Positions 41,527 through 49,574 of a stretch of DNA of 64,000 bases are shown here, in pieces (position 1 is the stretch's first letter; each line of letters opens with the position of its first letter). The position numbers and the translations under genes are program-made. The stretch covers positions 62,001-126,000 of the forward strand of contig NZ_JACAOR010000014.1 of assembly GCF_013386115.1 (NCBI RefSeq), read 5' to 3'. Under the pieces are notes generated by a model that worked only from the letters and a program-made list of their open reading frames with translations, was not told the origin of the DNA and made no database searches. Source of the DNA: Pseudomonas gingeri (GTDB lineage Bacteria; Pseudomonadota; Gammaproteobacteria; Pseudomonadales; Pseudomonadaceae).

Positions 41527-42288
41527 TCAACGGAGGTTGCGCCAGCGCAGCAGGTGGCGACTCAGAAGGGTAAACAACAGGGTCATCAGGTAGCCGAGCA
41601 AGCCGATGCACAGCACGCTGAGCACGATCACTTCCATGCGCGAGCCGGCCTCGGCGTTCATCATCAGGTTGCCCAGGCCCGCCCCTGAGGACAGGAACAG
41701 CTCACTGCCGATGGCGGTCACCCAGGCAAAGGCCAGGGCCTGCAACACCCCGGTGGCGATGCTCGGCAATGCCGCGGGCAACAGCACCCGGGTGAACTGC
41801 TGCAGCGGGGTCAACACCAGCACCTGGCCGACTTCGCGGTAGCGCCGCTCGACATGACTGAAGCCCTGGTAGGTGTTGAGCACCATCGGATAAAACGCCG
41901 CGAGGGTGACGATCAGTACTTTGGAAAACTCGCCATTGCCGAACCATATGGCAATCAGGGGAATCCAGCCGAGCATCGGTACCTGGCGAATCGAGTGGAA
42001 CAGTGGCCCGATCAGGCGGTTGGCGACGGTGGAAAGCGCCATCGCCACCCCCAGCGTCACACCGAGCAGAATGCCCAGCAGCAGGCCGCTGCTGGTGCGT
42101 GCCAGGCTCGCCAGGAGGTTGACCAGCAGTTCGCCGTTACCCAGCATCTCGAGCAACGCCGAACCGATCGCCGAGAGCGGCACAAACGCATAGGCACCGG
42201 CGGCGTCCTGGCGCGAGGCGTATTCCCACGCCAGGATCAGCAGCAGGGGCAGCAACCCTCCACGGGCTTTTTTCAGTAGAGGCAACAT
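41527..42288 (-). CDS. ABC importer permease, SsuC type (2)
   Basis: A 253-residue permease with about six membrane segments and the coupling motif YREVGQVLVLTPLQQFTRVLLPAALPSIATG, as in SsuC/TauC. It is the second of two different permeases, implying a heterodimeric pore. Eight bases separate it from the first permease and 11 from the ATPase. Confidence 0.88.
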   Translation of the reverse strand: MLPLLKKARGGLLPLLLILAWEYASRQDAAGAYAFVPLSAIGSALLEMLGNGELLVNLLASLARTSSGLLLGILLGVTLGVAMALSTVANRLIGPLFHSIRQVPMLGWIPLIAIWFGNGEFSKVLIVTLAAFYPMVLNTYQGFSHVERRYREVGQVLVLTPLQQFTRVLLPAALPSIATGVLQALAFAWVTAIGSELFLSSGAGLGNLMMNAEAGSRMEVIVLSVLCIGLLGYLMTLLFTLLSRHLLRWRNLR

Positions 42289-42296
42289 GAGGGCTC

Positions 42297-43058
42297 CTAG
42301 CGGGTCTGCCAGCGGAAGAGGTGCTGTTCAAGGCGGCGAAAGGCATGGTCGAGGGCAAAACCAATCACCCCGGTGACCACTACGCCCACCATCACGACAT
42401 CGATGCGCAGCATCTGCCGGGCCATTTCAATCATCTGGCCCAGGCCGCTGTCGGCCGCCAGCAGCTCCGTGGCCACCAGCACCACCCAGGCACGGGTCAG
42501 GCTGATGCGAAAGCCGGTGATGATCGGCGGTGCGGCGGCGGGCAGGGCCACCAGGCGCACAAAGGTCGGCCAGCGCAGGCGGTAGACGTCGGCCACTTCG
42601 AAATAACTGCGCGGGATGCCGCGCACCCCCTCGCCGGCCGCCAGGGCCACCGGGAAAAACGCGGTCTTGGCGACGATGATGATCTTGAAGGTTTCATCGA
42701 TACCGAACAGCAGCACAAACATCGGGATCAGGGCGATGCTGGGGATCTGGCGCAACGTGTGAAACAGCGGCCCGCAATACACCTCGACATTCTTCGACAA
42801 GGCCATCAGCACGCCGAACGCCAGGCCGCATAGCGAACCGATGCCAAAACCCAGGCCGAGGCGCGACAGGCTGTTGCCCAGGTGCTCCGGCAGTTCGCCG
42901 CTGACGAGCAGTTCCCCGAAGGTCTGCAGCACCTGGGCGGGCGGTACCAGCAGGTTGCGGGGGAAGATCCCCAGGTGGGCGACCAGGGCCCAGGCAGCCA
43001 GCAGGGCCAGGGGCGAGATAAGCCAGGATAGGGCGGTCAACGATCGATGGGCGCGCAT
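42297..43058 (-). CDS. ABC importer permease, SsuC type (1)
   Basis: First gene of the three-gene importer operon, 253 residues, beginning MRAHRSLTALSWLISPLALLAAWALVAHLG and with the coupling motif YFEVADVYRLRWPTFVRLVALPAAAPPIITG. About six hydrophobic segments. Sigma-54 promoter about 35-50 bases upstream and a palindromic candidate enhancer site at 43217-43236. Confidence 0.88.
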   Translation of the reverse strand: MRAHRSLTALSWLISPLALLAAWALVAHLGIFPRNLLVPPAQVLQTFGELLVSGELPEHLGNSLSRLGLGFGIGSLCGLAFGVLMALSKNVEVYCGPLFHTLRQIPSIALIPMFVLLFGIDETFKIIIVAKTAFFPVALAAGEGVRGIPRSYFEVADVYRLRWPTFVRLVALPAAAPPIITGFRISLTRAWVVLVATELLAADSGLGQMIEMARQMLRIDVVMVGVVVTGVIGFALDHAFRRLEQHLFRWQTR

Positions 43059-43092
43059 GGCAGGTCTTATTCAGCGAAGTACCCCGGGGCTA

Positions 43093-43109
43093 TCGCAAGA
43101 CATGTGCCA
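43093..43109 (-). promoter_or_regulatory. Sigma-54 promoter of the SsuC/SsuB-like importer operon
   Basis: On the minus strand TGGCAC-ATGTC-TTGCG; the -24 box is perfect and the GG/GC spacing exact. Start of transcript predicted near 43084, 25 bases before the first permease ATG. The palindrome at 43217-43236 lies about 118 bases further upstream of the -24 element. Confidence 0.85.
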
Positions 43110-43135
43110 CATGACCCCGGGACCACGCCAACCCT

Positions 43136-43201
43136 TGCCGGCGCCCGGCTTGCCGGCGATAAAGCAGCGGCCGCTATCACCGGCAATCCGGGGTCCCACG
43201 G
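43136..43201. repeat. REP-type extragenic palindrome pair (divergent)
   Basis: GCCGGCGCCCGGCTTGCCGGCGA with an inverted, partly decayed copy ending CGGGGTCCCACG, between enhancer palindrome and sigma-54 promoter. Confidence 0.6.
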
Positions 43202-43216
43202 GGGAATTGGTGGTCA

Positions 43217-43236
43217 GGTGCTGCTGGAGCAGCACC
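43217..43236. promoter_or_regulatory. Palindrome, candidate enhancer (UAS), site a
   Basis: GGTGCTGCT-GG-AGCAGCACC, perfect 9-bp arms. A half-site CAGCAG follows 6 bases later (ATTCAGCAGTCG). Same motif as 48332-48350, 51913-51936 and 56981-57050. It lies between the TonB receptor stop (43252) and the importer promoter. Confidence 0.72.
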
Positions 43237-43251
43237 CATTCAGCAGTCGCT

Positions 43252-45717
43252 TCAGAAGTCGTAGCTGATGCTGGTGTAGTAGAACGCGCCCTGGGCACCT
43301 TCCGGGCTGGTGATCGAATACTTCGGTACGCCATACAGCTGCGCGCCATCGGCCTTGTCCGGATGGGTGTCGAACAGGTTGATCGCGCCCACCGAGACCT
43401 TCACGCCCTTGTGAAAGGTGTAGGACAGATCCACGTCGGTTACCCATTGCGGGCTGAAGGTCTGGTCCAGGTTGGGGTTGGTGGCGTTGAGGCTTTTCCA
43501 TTCGCCGTAGCGGCGCTGGGCGATATTGACGCCCCAGTTTTCATACAGCCAGTTGGCGCTCAGGGTCAGCTTGGTGTCCGGTGTGCCGTCTTCGATCAGC
43601 CCCTGGGTGTTGCGCCCGACAATCTGCGAACCCTTGATACTTCCGACATCGCGCAAGCCGGTGATGGTGGTGTTGGTCTTGGCAAAGCCGCTGCTCAGGT
43701 TCAGGCGGCCCCATTGCTGCAAGTCCCACTGGTAATTGCCGGTCAGCTCGATGCCGTCGGTGCGGGTGTCGGCGACGTTGGTGTAGAACGCCGCGCTCTG
43801 GATGTTGGCGTAGGGCGTGCCGGCGAAGATCGGCGTGACCACGCTGGCGGGCAACTGGTCGGAGAGGGTGATGCGGTTGTCGATGTTGATGCGGTAGGCG
43901 TCCACCGTCACCGAGGCATTGTCCACCGGGCGCCACACCAGGCCCAGGGAGTAGTTGGTCGACTCTTCGGGCTTGAGCGCCTTGCCGCCGAGTGCCTGGG
44001 CTTCCGGGCTGTTGGCGCGCAACGTACGCTGCTGCACCTCGACGTAGTTGCCGCTGCCTGGCGGTTGTTCCACTACCTGCACACTGAACGACGACATGCC
44101 GCTCTGTACCAGCGACGGCGCGCGATAACCGGTGCTGGCCGTAGCGCGCGCGGCGATCTGCGGGGTGAAGTCATAGCGCAGCGACAGCTTGCCGTTGGTG
44201 GTGTCGCCAAAGTCCGAATAGTGTTCGGTACGCACCGCGACGCCGGCCTGGAATTTCTCGGTGATCTGGCCTTCGACGTCGATGTAGGCGCCCAGCACCT
44301 TGCGGTCCAGCGACGCCGCGTCGACCTGGGTGATACCTGAGTAGTAGCCGGGAATCCGCCGCCCGGTAATCGGGTCGACGGTATTGAACAGCGGCCCGTT
44401 CTGCCAGCCGGCGGCTTCGCCCGCGCTCAGTTGGTAGTTCTCCTTGCGCCAGGCCAGGCCCGCCGACAGGGTCAGCGGCTTGAACAGCAGGTCGGTGGGG
44501 AAGTCGCGTACCCAGTCCAGGGTCAGGTTGGTCTGGTCGTTTTCGCGTTCGCCGGTATAGATCTTCGACGGGCTGTCGACGCCGTAGCTGGGGTTGATCG
44601 CATTGCGGTCGGTGGATTTGAGCGTGTTGTCGCCGTGGTTCAGCGCCAGGTCGAACTTGCCCAGTCGTTCGTTCTCGAAGCGCAGGCCGCCGGTGACGGC
44701 ATAGTCTTCCAGGCCGTAGCGGGTGATCGGCAGGCGGCCGTCCGGATAGCGTTGCAACGCGGTACTGCCGTAGTTGTTGCGCAAGGCCGTGGGCGGGTCG
44801 AAGAAGCCCTCGGCGTCGGTGTTCTTGTGGGAGTAGGTGGCGAACCCGTAGGCGGTCAGGCCTTCTCCGACCCCGATCTCGCTGTTGGCCACGAAATTGT
44901 ACTGGTCCGAGATATTGCCCGAACCCCAACGCCAGGTGCGGTAGCGGTTGTTCTGCTCGCGAGGCGTGTTGACGCTGGTATCGCCGGGGTAAAAGATCCG
45001 GTTGTCGGGGTTGGTGTCACTGGCGGGGTCCTGGCTGCCGGCGTCGAAACTCAAGGTGAGGAAACCGTCGTTGGGCAGCGTGAAACCTTTCCAGCCGCTG
45101 AGCTTGCGCTGGATGCCGTCGCCCTTGTCGTAGCCGCCGTAACGATAACCCAGGTTGCCGCCGTCATCGTTTTCCTTGAGCACGATGTTGATCACCCCGG
45201 CAATCGCATCGGAGCCGTATTGGGCGGCGGCACCATCGCGCAGGATCTCCACGCGCTGGATCGCGCTCAGCGGGATCAGGCTCAAGTCCACCGCTGCCGC
45301 GCCACGACCATTGACCAGGCTCTGGCGGGTGATGTTGGCGCTGCTGTGGCGGCGCTTGCCGTTGACCAGCACCAGCACCTGGTCCGAGGCCAGGCCGCGC
45401 AGCGATGCCCCCTGGGCGATGGAGCCGGCAAACGCACCTTGGGGCGACTGCGGGAAGTTGAACGATGGCGACAAGGCGGTCAGGGCGCCGGACAGGTCGG
45501 TGGCACCGGTCTGCTGCAACTGCTCGCCGGACAGTACATCCACCGGTGCCGCGCTTTGCAGGGCGGTCAGGTCGCTGCGCCGTGTGCCGAGCACCACCAC
45601 GGTATCCAGGTGATCGTTTTTCGCGGTGGGCTGGTTGTCATCCGCGGCAAATACAGGCACGGCAAGGCTGCCCATGACCAGCGCGATGGCGCCGGCCAAC
45701 GGAGTACGTCGGAACAT
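43252..45717 (-). CDS. TonB-dependent outer-membrane receptor (1)
   Basis: An 821-residue receptor: signal peptide MFRRTPLAGAIALVMGSLAVPVFA, TonB-box region DTVVVLGTRR, plug domain with QVLVLVNGKRRHSSAN and RVEILRDGAAAQYGSDAIAGVINIV, then a beta-barrel closing FYYTSISYDF with a terminal Phe. It takes up a substrate across the outer membrane with TonB energy. It follows receptor (2) on the same strand with a composite REP unit between. Position in the sulfur island suggests a sulfonate, sulfate ester or other organosulfur ligand rather than a siderophore, but this is inference. Confidence 0.9.
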   Translation of the reverse strand: MFRRTPLAGAIALVMGSLAVPVFAADDNQPTAKNDHLDTVVVLGTRRSDLTALQSAAPVDVLSGEQLQQTGATDLSGALTALSPSFNFPQSPQGAFAGSIAQGASLRGLASDQVLVLVNGKRRHSSANITRQSLVNGRGAAAVDLSLIPLSAIQRVEILRDGAAAQYGSDAIAGVINIVLKENDDGGNLGYRYGGYDKGDGIQRKLSGWKGFTLPNDGFLTLSFDAGSQDPASDTNPDNRIFYPGDTSVNTPREQNNRYRTWRWGSGNISDQYNFVANSEIGVGEGLTAYGFATYSHKNTDAEGFFDPPTALRNNYGSTALQRYPDGRLPITRYGLEDYAVTGGLRFENERLGKFDLALNHGDNTLKSTDRNAINPSYGVDSPSKIYTGERENDQTNLTLDWVRDFPTDLLFKPLTLSAGLAWRKENYQLSAGEAAGWQNGPLFNTVDPITGRRIPGYYSGITQVDAASLDRKVLGAYIDVEGQITEKFQAGVAVRTEHYSDFGDTTNGKLSLRYDFTPQIAARATASTGYRAPSLVQSGMSSFSVQVVEQPPGSGNYVEVQQRTLRANSPEAQALGGKALKPEESTNYSLGLVWRPVDNASVTVDAYRINIDNRITLSDQLPASVVTPIFAGTPYANIQSAAFYTNVADTRTDGIELTGNYQWDLQQWGRLNLSSGFAKTNTTITGLRDVGSIKGSQIVGRNTQGLIEDGTPDTKLTLSANWLYENWGVNIAQRRYGEWKSLNATNPNLDQTFSPQWVTDVDLSYTFHKGVKVSVGAINLFDTHPDKADGAQLYGVPKYSITSPEGAQGAFYYTSISYDF

Positions 45718-45749
45718 AAAAGAGGTCCTTTCAGGAAATTACCCACCTT

Positions 45750-45840
45750 GTAGGAGCCCGGCTTGTGTGGGAGCGGGCTTGCCCACGAAGCTTTTAGCGG
45801 CCTCAAGGGCCCTGTCGCCGGCAAGCCGGGCTCCTGCAAG
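45750..45840. repeat. Composite REP element (one unit inside another)
   Basis: Two palindrome types are interleaved: an outer GTAGGAGCCCGGCTT with partner AAGCCGGGCTCCTGC, and an inner GTGGGAGCGGGCTTGCCCAC. This suggests insertion of one unit into the other. Confidence 0.65.
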
Positions 45841-45866
45841 GTGAGGTGGCGTTGTTTGTGGTGGGG

Positions 45867-48131
45867 TCAGAAGCGGCTGGTCACGCTCAGGCCCACGGTG
45901 CGCGGGTCGCCATAGGTGATCACGTATTGGCCCAGGCCACCGTTCGGCCGGCCATGGACCTGGTAGCGGCGGTCGGTGAGGTTGTTGACGAAGCCGGTGA
46001 CGCTGAGTTTTTCGTCGGCGCTGTACCAGGTCAGGCGGCTGTTGGCCAAGGTGTAATGAGGCTGACTCAGGTCCTTGTCGGCACTGCTCTGGCGGTCGGC
46101 GAGGAAGTACTCCTTGTCGCGAAAGCTCACGTCGGCCCCGGCCACCAGCTTGCCGCCGATTTCCAGCGGGATGGTGTAGTCGCCGCCGAGGGACACCACG
46201 TTGCGCGGCGAACGAACGAAGCTGTTGCCGCTGTAGTCACCGGTGACCGCACCGGTGTTGGGGTTGGTGTTCTTGAAGTCGGTGTATTCGGTATCGAGGA
46301 AGGAAACCGCCGCGCGCAGGTGCAGGTAGTCGGTGGGCTGGCCTTCCAGCTCCAGTTCGGCGCCCTTGACCTTGCCCTTGGCGCCGTTGGTCAGCGCGGT
46401 GGTCAGCACGCCGTTGTTGACCGTGAGCAGGTTCACCTGAATATCCGAATAGTCGTAGTAGAAGATGTTCGCGTTGGCCGTGAGGCGACGGTTGAACCAC
46501 TCGGACTTCACGCCGAACTCGTAGGCGTCGAGTTGTTCCGGGTCCACCGTGGTCAACTGCGACAGGCTGGTCGACAGCCCGGTGTTGAAGCCGCCGGAAC
46601 GGAAGCCATGGGCGTAGCGCAAGAACACTCGCACATTGTCGTTGATGCGGTATTCCGGGGTCAGGTCGTAGGTCCAGGCTTCCCAGGTCTTGTCTTCCTG
46701 GCGATTGCCGTTGGTGCCGACGCCGGCCAGGGGAATCAGCGGGCCGTTGGCGGTGGCACGGGTCAGCTGGGTAAGGCTGAGGTCGATATCTTTCTTTTCC
46801 TGGGTCCAGCGCAGGCCGCCGGTGACGCTGAAATTGTCGGTGAAGTCGTAGGTCAGGTTGCCGAACAGCGCATAGCTGTCGGTCTTGTGGTCGTAGCTCA
46901 GGTCACGAAAATCGGTGGCGCCGTTGACCTGGTTGGAGCCGGTGCCGTTGGGTGTCGGCCCGGGGGCGATGAACCGTCCGGCGCTGCTGTCCAGATCCTC
47001 GTGGAAATAGTGCGCACCGGCCAGCCAGCGCAGGGTTTCCTGCTGGGGCGAGGCCAGGCGGATTTCCTGGGAGTACTGGGTGTATTTGTTGTCGGCGGTG
47101 GCGGTGCCGTTGACCTCGTAGGGCGTGTAGTCGGCGTCGCTGCTGGACTGGCCGCGAATGTAGTCATAGGCGCTGATGGACGTCAGGGTGTAGTCGCCCA
47201 GGTGCCAGTTGAGGGTCAGTGAGGTGCCGTCGTGGTTGAGTTTGGAATCGTCATCGACGTTCAGGGCGATATTGCGTCCGGCCGGCCGCTGGTAACCCAC
47301 GTTGTAATAGCGGCCCAGGGTCAACGCGCCGTTGGCGCCGTCGCCCTTGAACTCGCGGCTGTGGATCTTCCACAGCGCATCCAGGTCATCGTTGAGCTGG
47401 GCGAAGAATTGCAGGCGCACGGCCTTTTTGTTGACGTCGCCGTAGGTGTGATCGTCCACCAGGTTTTTCTGGAAGCCATCGCGTTCTTCGGAATACAGCG
47501 AGATCCGTGCCGCGAGTTTTTCATCCACCAGGGTGCCGCCGAGGGCACCGCTGAGTATGCGTTCGTTCTTGCTGCCAAAGCCGATGGTGCCGAAACCGTC
47601 GGTGTCGAAGGTCGGTTTCTTCGAGATGATATTCACCGCGCCTGCCGTGGTGTTCTTGCCGTACAGCGTGCCCTGCGGCCCGCGCAGGATTTCTATGCGC
47701 TCCAGGTCCCACAGCGGCCCGCCACCGGCAATCGGTGCATTCAGGTACACGTCATCGGCGTAGATACCCACCGGGTACACCGTAGCCGCGCCGGTGTCGC
47801 CGGTCCCCAGTCCGCGGATATACCAGCGCGGCCGGCCGTCGCCGTCGGGGTTCTTGGCCGATGCGTTGGGAATGAAGGTCGTGATATCGCCCATCGAGCG
47901 CACGCCGTCCTCCACGATATGGGTGCCCTGGACCGCCGATACCGCCACCGGAACCTCTTGAAGGGTTTGCTCGCGGTGCTGTGCGGTGACGGTCACGGTC
48001 TTGAGCGATGGCTCGGTTTTGCTGGTGTCGTTTTCAGCGGCGTCGGCGGCCAGCAACTGCTCGCTGGCGGCCCCCCCGGCGAGCAGTAAAGCGAGCCACA
48101 GGCCGCTGGTGATCGGATTGATTTTATGCAT
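45867..48131 (-). CDS. TonB-dependent outer-membrane receptor (2)
   Basis: A 754-residue receptor from ATG 48131: signal peptide MHKINPITSGLWLALLLAGGAASEQLLA, TonB box KTVTVTAQ, plug with YIRGLGTGD and IEILRGPQGTLYGKNTTAGAVNIIS, barrel ending RTVGLSVTSRF. Longer frames upstream are rejected because they lack a signal peptide. A -24/-12 promoter lies about 38-54 bases upstream, and a palindrome of the island type is at 48332-48350. This places outer-membrane uptake under the same control as the desulfurisation genes. Confidence 0.9.
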   Translation of the reverse strand: MHKINPITSGLWLALLLAGGAASEQLLAADAAENDTSKTEPSLKTVTVTAQHREQTLQEVPVAVSAVQGTHIVEDGVRSMGDITTFIPNASAKNPDGDGRPRWYIRGLGTGDTGAATVYPVGIYADDVYLNAPIAGGGPLWDLERIEILRGPQGTLYGKNTTAGAVNIISKKPTFDTDGFGTIGFGSKNERILSGALGGTLVDEKLAARISLYSEERDGFQKNLVDDHTYGDVNKKAVRLQFFAQLNDDLDALWKIHSREFKGDGANGALTLGRYYNVGYQRPAGRNIALNVDDDSKLNHDGTSLTLNWHLGDYTLTSISAYDYIRGQSSSDADYTPYEVNGTATADNKYTQYSQEIRLASPQQETLRWLAGAHYFHEDLDSSAGRFIAPGPTPNGTGSNQVNGATDFRDLSYDHKTDSYALFGNLTYDFTDNFSVTGGLRWTQEKKDIDLSLTQLTRATANGPLIPLAGVGTNGNRQEDKTWEAWTYDLTPEYRINDNVRVFLRYAHGFRSGGFNTGLSTSLSQLTTVDPEQLDAYEFGVKSEWFNRRLTANANIFYYDYSDIQVNLLTVNNGVLTTALTNGAKGKVKGAELELEGQPTDYLHLRAAVSFLDTEYTDFKNTNPNTGAVTGDYSGNSFVRSPRNVVSLGGDYTIPLEIGGKLVAGADVSFRDKEYFLADRQSSADKDLSQPHYTLANSRLTWYSADEKLSVTGFVNNLTDRRYQVHGRPNGGLGQYVITYGDPRTVGLSVTSRF

Positions 48132-48168
48132 TGCAGTCTCCCCCGGAAAAGTGTCCTTGAAGGGGGTA

Positions 48169-48185
48169 GAGCAGAGATCGTGCCA
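48169..48185 (-). promoter_or_regulatory. Sigma-54 promoter of TonB receptor (2)
   Basis: Minus strand TGGCAC-GATCT-CTGCT: perfect -24 box, one mismatch at -12, exact GG/GC spacing. Predicted transcript start about 30 bases before ATG 48131. Confidence 0.78.
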
Positions 48186-48331
48186 AGAGAATTTCAAGAC
48201 TGATACAGTGATGTAAGTGTATGAAAGTAAACAGATAAATTATTTATTTTGGGCGCGTCTCACCGAGAAATCCACGGCGCCCGCAGGCTGTGAAAATCAC
48301 CTGTCGAAGATTCAGCAGAAGTTGCTTGGAG

Positions 48332-48350
48332 GGTGCTGCTGGAGCAGCAA
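48332..48350. promoter_or_regulatory. Palindrome, candidate enhancer (UAS), site b
   Basis: GTGCTGCT-GG-AGCAGCAA, 7-bp perfect arms TGCTGCT/AGCAGCA, about 159 bases upstream of the -24 element at 48184. A half-site TCAGCAG lies 20 bases away. Confidence 0.65.
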
Positions 48351-48399
48351 GGGGAGTGTTGACCTGGCAACACTTCAGGGGCTGATATACCCGGCCCTT

Positions 48400-48467
48400 G
48401 CAGGAGCCCGGCTTGCCGGCGATGGCGTTCTTGAAGACGCTATCGCCGGCAAGCCGGGCTCCTGCAG
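48400..48467. repeat. REP-type extragenic palindrome pair
   Basis: TGCAGGAGCCCGGCTTGCCG with an inverted copy, just after the desulfinase-like gene stop. Confidence 0.8.
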
Positions 48468-48480
48468 GTCGTGGGCAGGG

Positions 48481-49539
48481 TTAAACGGCGACGCGGGAAG
48501 TGGAACCGATGACTTTTTCCAGCACGCTGAAATCGATCCAGTCGCGCACGTCAAAGCGCCGGGGAATGAAGTCCCAGCGATGCAGGAAGTCGGTGAAATC
48601 CTGCAGGGCTTCAATCGAACGCGAATCGAGGGTGGTGCGCAGGCGGCGGTGCGCATCTTCGCCGTAGGCCGCCGTCACCCAGTACTCGCTGGTATTGAGT
48701 TCCTTGGCGAGAAAGCGCCGGGTCTCGTCCGGGTTGGCCCAGGCCCATTGCTCGGTGCGCAGCACGGTATCGACGATCTTCACGCTGGCGTCGAAATGTT
48801 CCCGCAGCAGATTGATGTCCACGGTGAGGGTACGCGGCGTGCCGTTGTTGGAACGGATCAGCGGGTCCGGGTGCGAGCCGGTGTCCACCACCACATGAAG
48901 GCCGAACTCGTTGGCCAGGTGGACAGCGTGCGCGCCCTTGAGAAAGATCGCGTCGATATCGCCACGCAGCAGGCCGATCAGTTCGTTGTTGCGCCGACTG
49001 AAACGGCTGACGCCCAGGCTGACTTCGGGGCCATAGACATAGGAGGTCTGGTTGTCGCTGTAGGTGCCACCGTAGGGGTAGTCCACCAGTTCCACATCGG
49101 CCACGTTCAAGCCTTCCAGCCTGAGTGCGTTTTCCAGGCCGCGCAGGGCCTGGGCGCGGGTAAAATCGATTTGCACGTTGGCCCATTTCGGCAGGCCGAA
49201 GCGCCGGTTCTTCAGGTCGCGCACGCTCTTCACACCGCTTTCGGCGGTGGTCAGGATCAGTTGCACTTCATCGCTCCACGACAGCCCCAGCACGCGGGTT
49301 TCGACGCCGCTGGAATAGGCCCAGATCGCCGGGATATTGCCGCCGTGGCGTACCGAGTTCTGCAGGTGATGATCATAGTGGGCTTCGCGAACTTCCCGCT
49401 CCGTGGATTCGCGCAACGATTGGATATTGGTGCCATAGGGCAGGAAGGCTTCGGCGAGTCGCCCGGACTGCACCGCAATGCCGAGCCCGGTGGGGACCGG
49501 GCTGTGGGTGTACCAGAGAGTATCGAGTGGTTTGCTCAT
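48481..49539 (-). CDS. DszB-like desulfinase homologue with catalytic Cys replaced by Ser
   Basis: A 352-residue cytoplasmic protein of the bilobed binding-protein fold, without signal peptide. Alignment from memory to DszB (2'-hydroxybiphenyl-2-sulfinate desulfinase): YSNCPVPN becomes WYTHSPVPTG, so the nucleophile Cys27 is Ser13. His60 and Arg70 correspond to His54 and Arg64, with the same 10-residue spacing, then GGNIPA. DszB Cys-to-Ser proteins are inactive, so this copy may be a binding/regulatory paralogue or have changed chemistry. Third gene of the operon after an SsuD-like monooxygenase and an intact DszB-like gene, 35 bases downstream of the latter. Automatic annotation would call it an ABC sulfonate-binding protein, but there is no export signal. 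Confidence 0.75.
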   Translation of the reverse strand: MSKPLDTLWYTHSPVPTGLGIAVQSGRLAEAFLPYGTNIQSLRESTEREVREAHYDHHLQNSVRHGGNIPAIWAYSSGVETRVLGLSWSDEVQLILTTAESGVKSVRDLKNRRFGLPKWANVQIDFTRAQALRGLENALRLEGLNVADVELVDYPYGGTYSDNQTSYVYGPEVSLGVSRFSRRNNELIGLLRGDIDAIFLKGAHAVHLANEFGLHVVVDTGSHPDPLIRSNNGTPRTLTVDINLLREHFDASVKIVDTVLRTEQWAWANPDETRRFLAKELNTSEYWVTAAYGEDAHRRLRTTLDSRSIEALQDFTDFLHRWDFIPRRFDVRDWIDFSVLEKVIGSTSRVAV

Positions 49540-49574
49540 AAGGGTCTTCGTTCGGATCCATGAAGCCTGGCGGG

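Larger units (their letters stand above)
48132..48480. other. Intergenic control region upstream of TonB receptor (2)
   Basis: 349 bases carrying the sigma-54 promoter (48169-48185), an AT-rich stretch (48200-48250) suitable for IHF or upstream contact, the palindrome at 48332-48350 and a REP pair (48400-48467). No gene seen. Confidence 0.6.
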
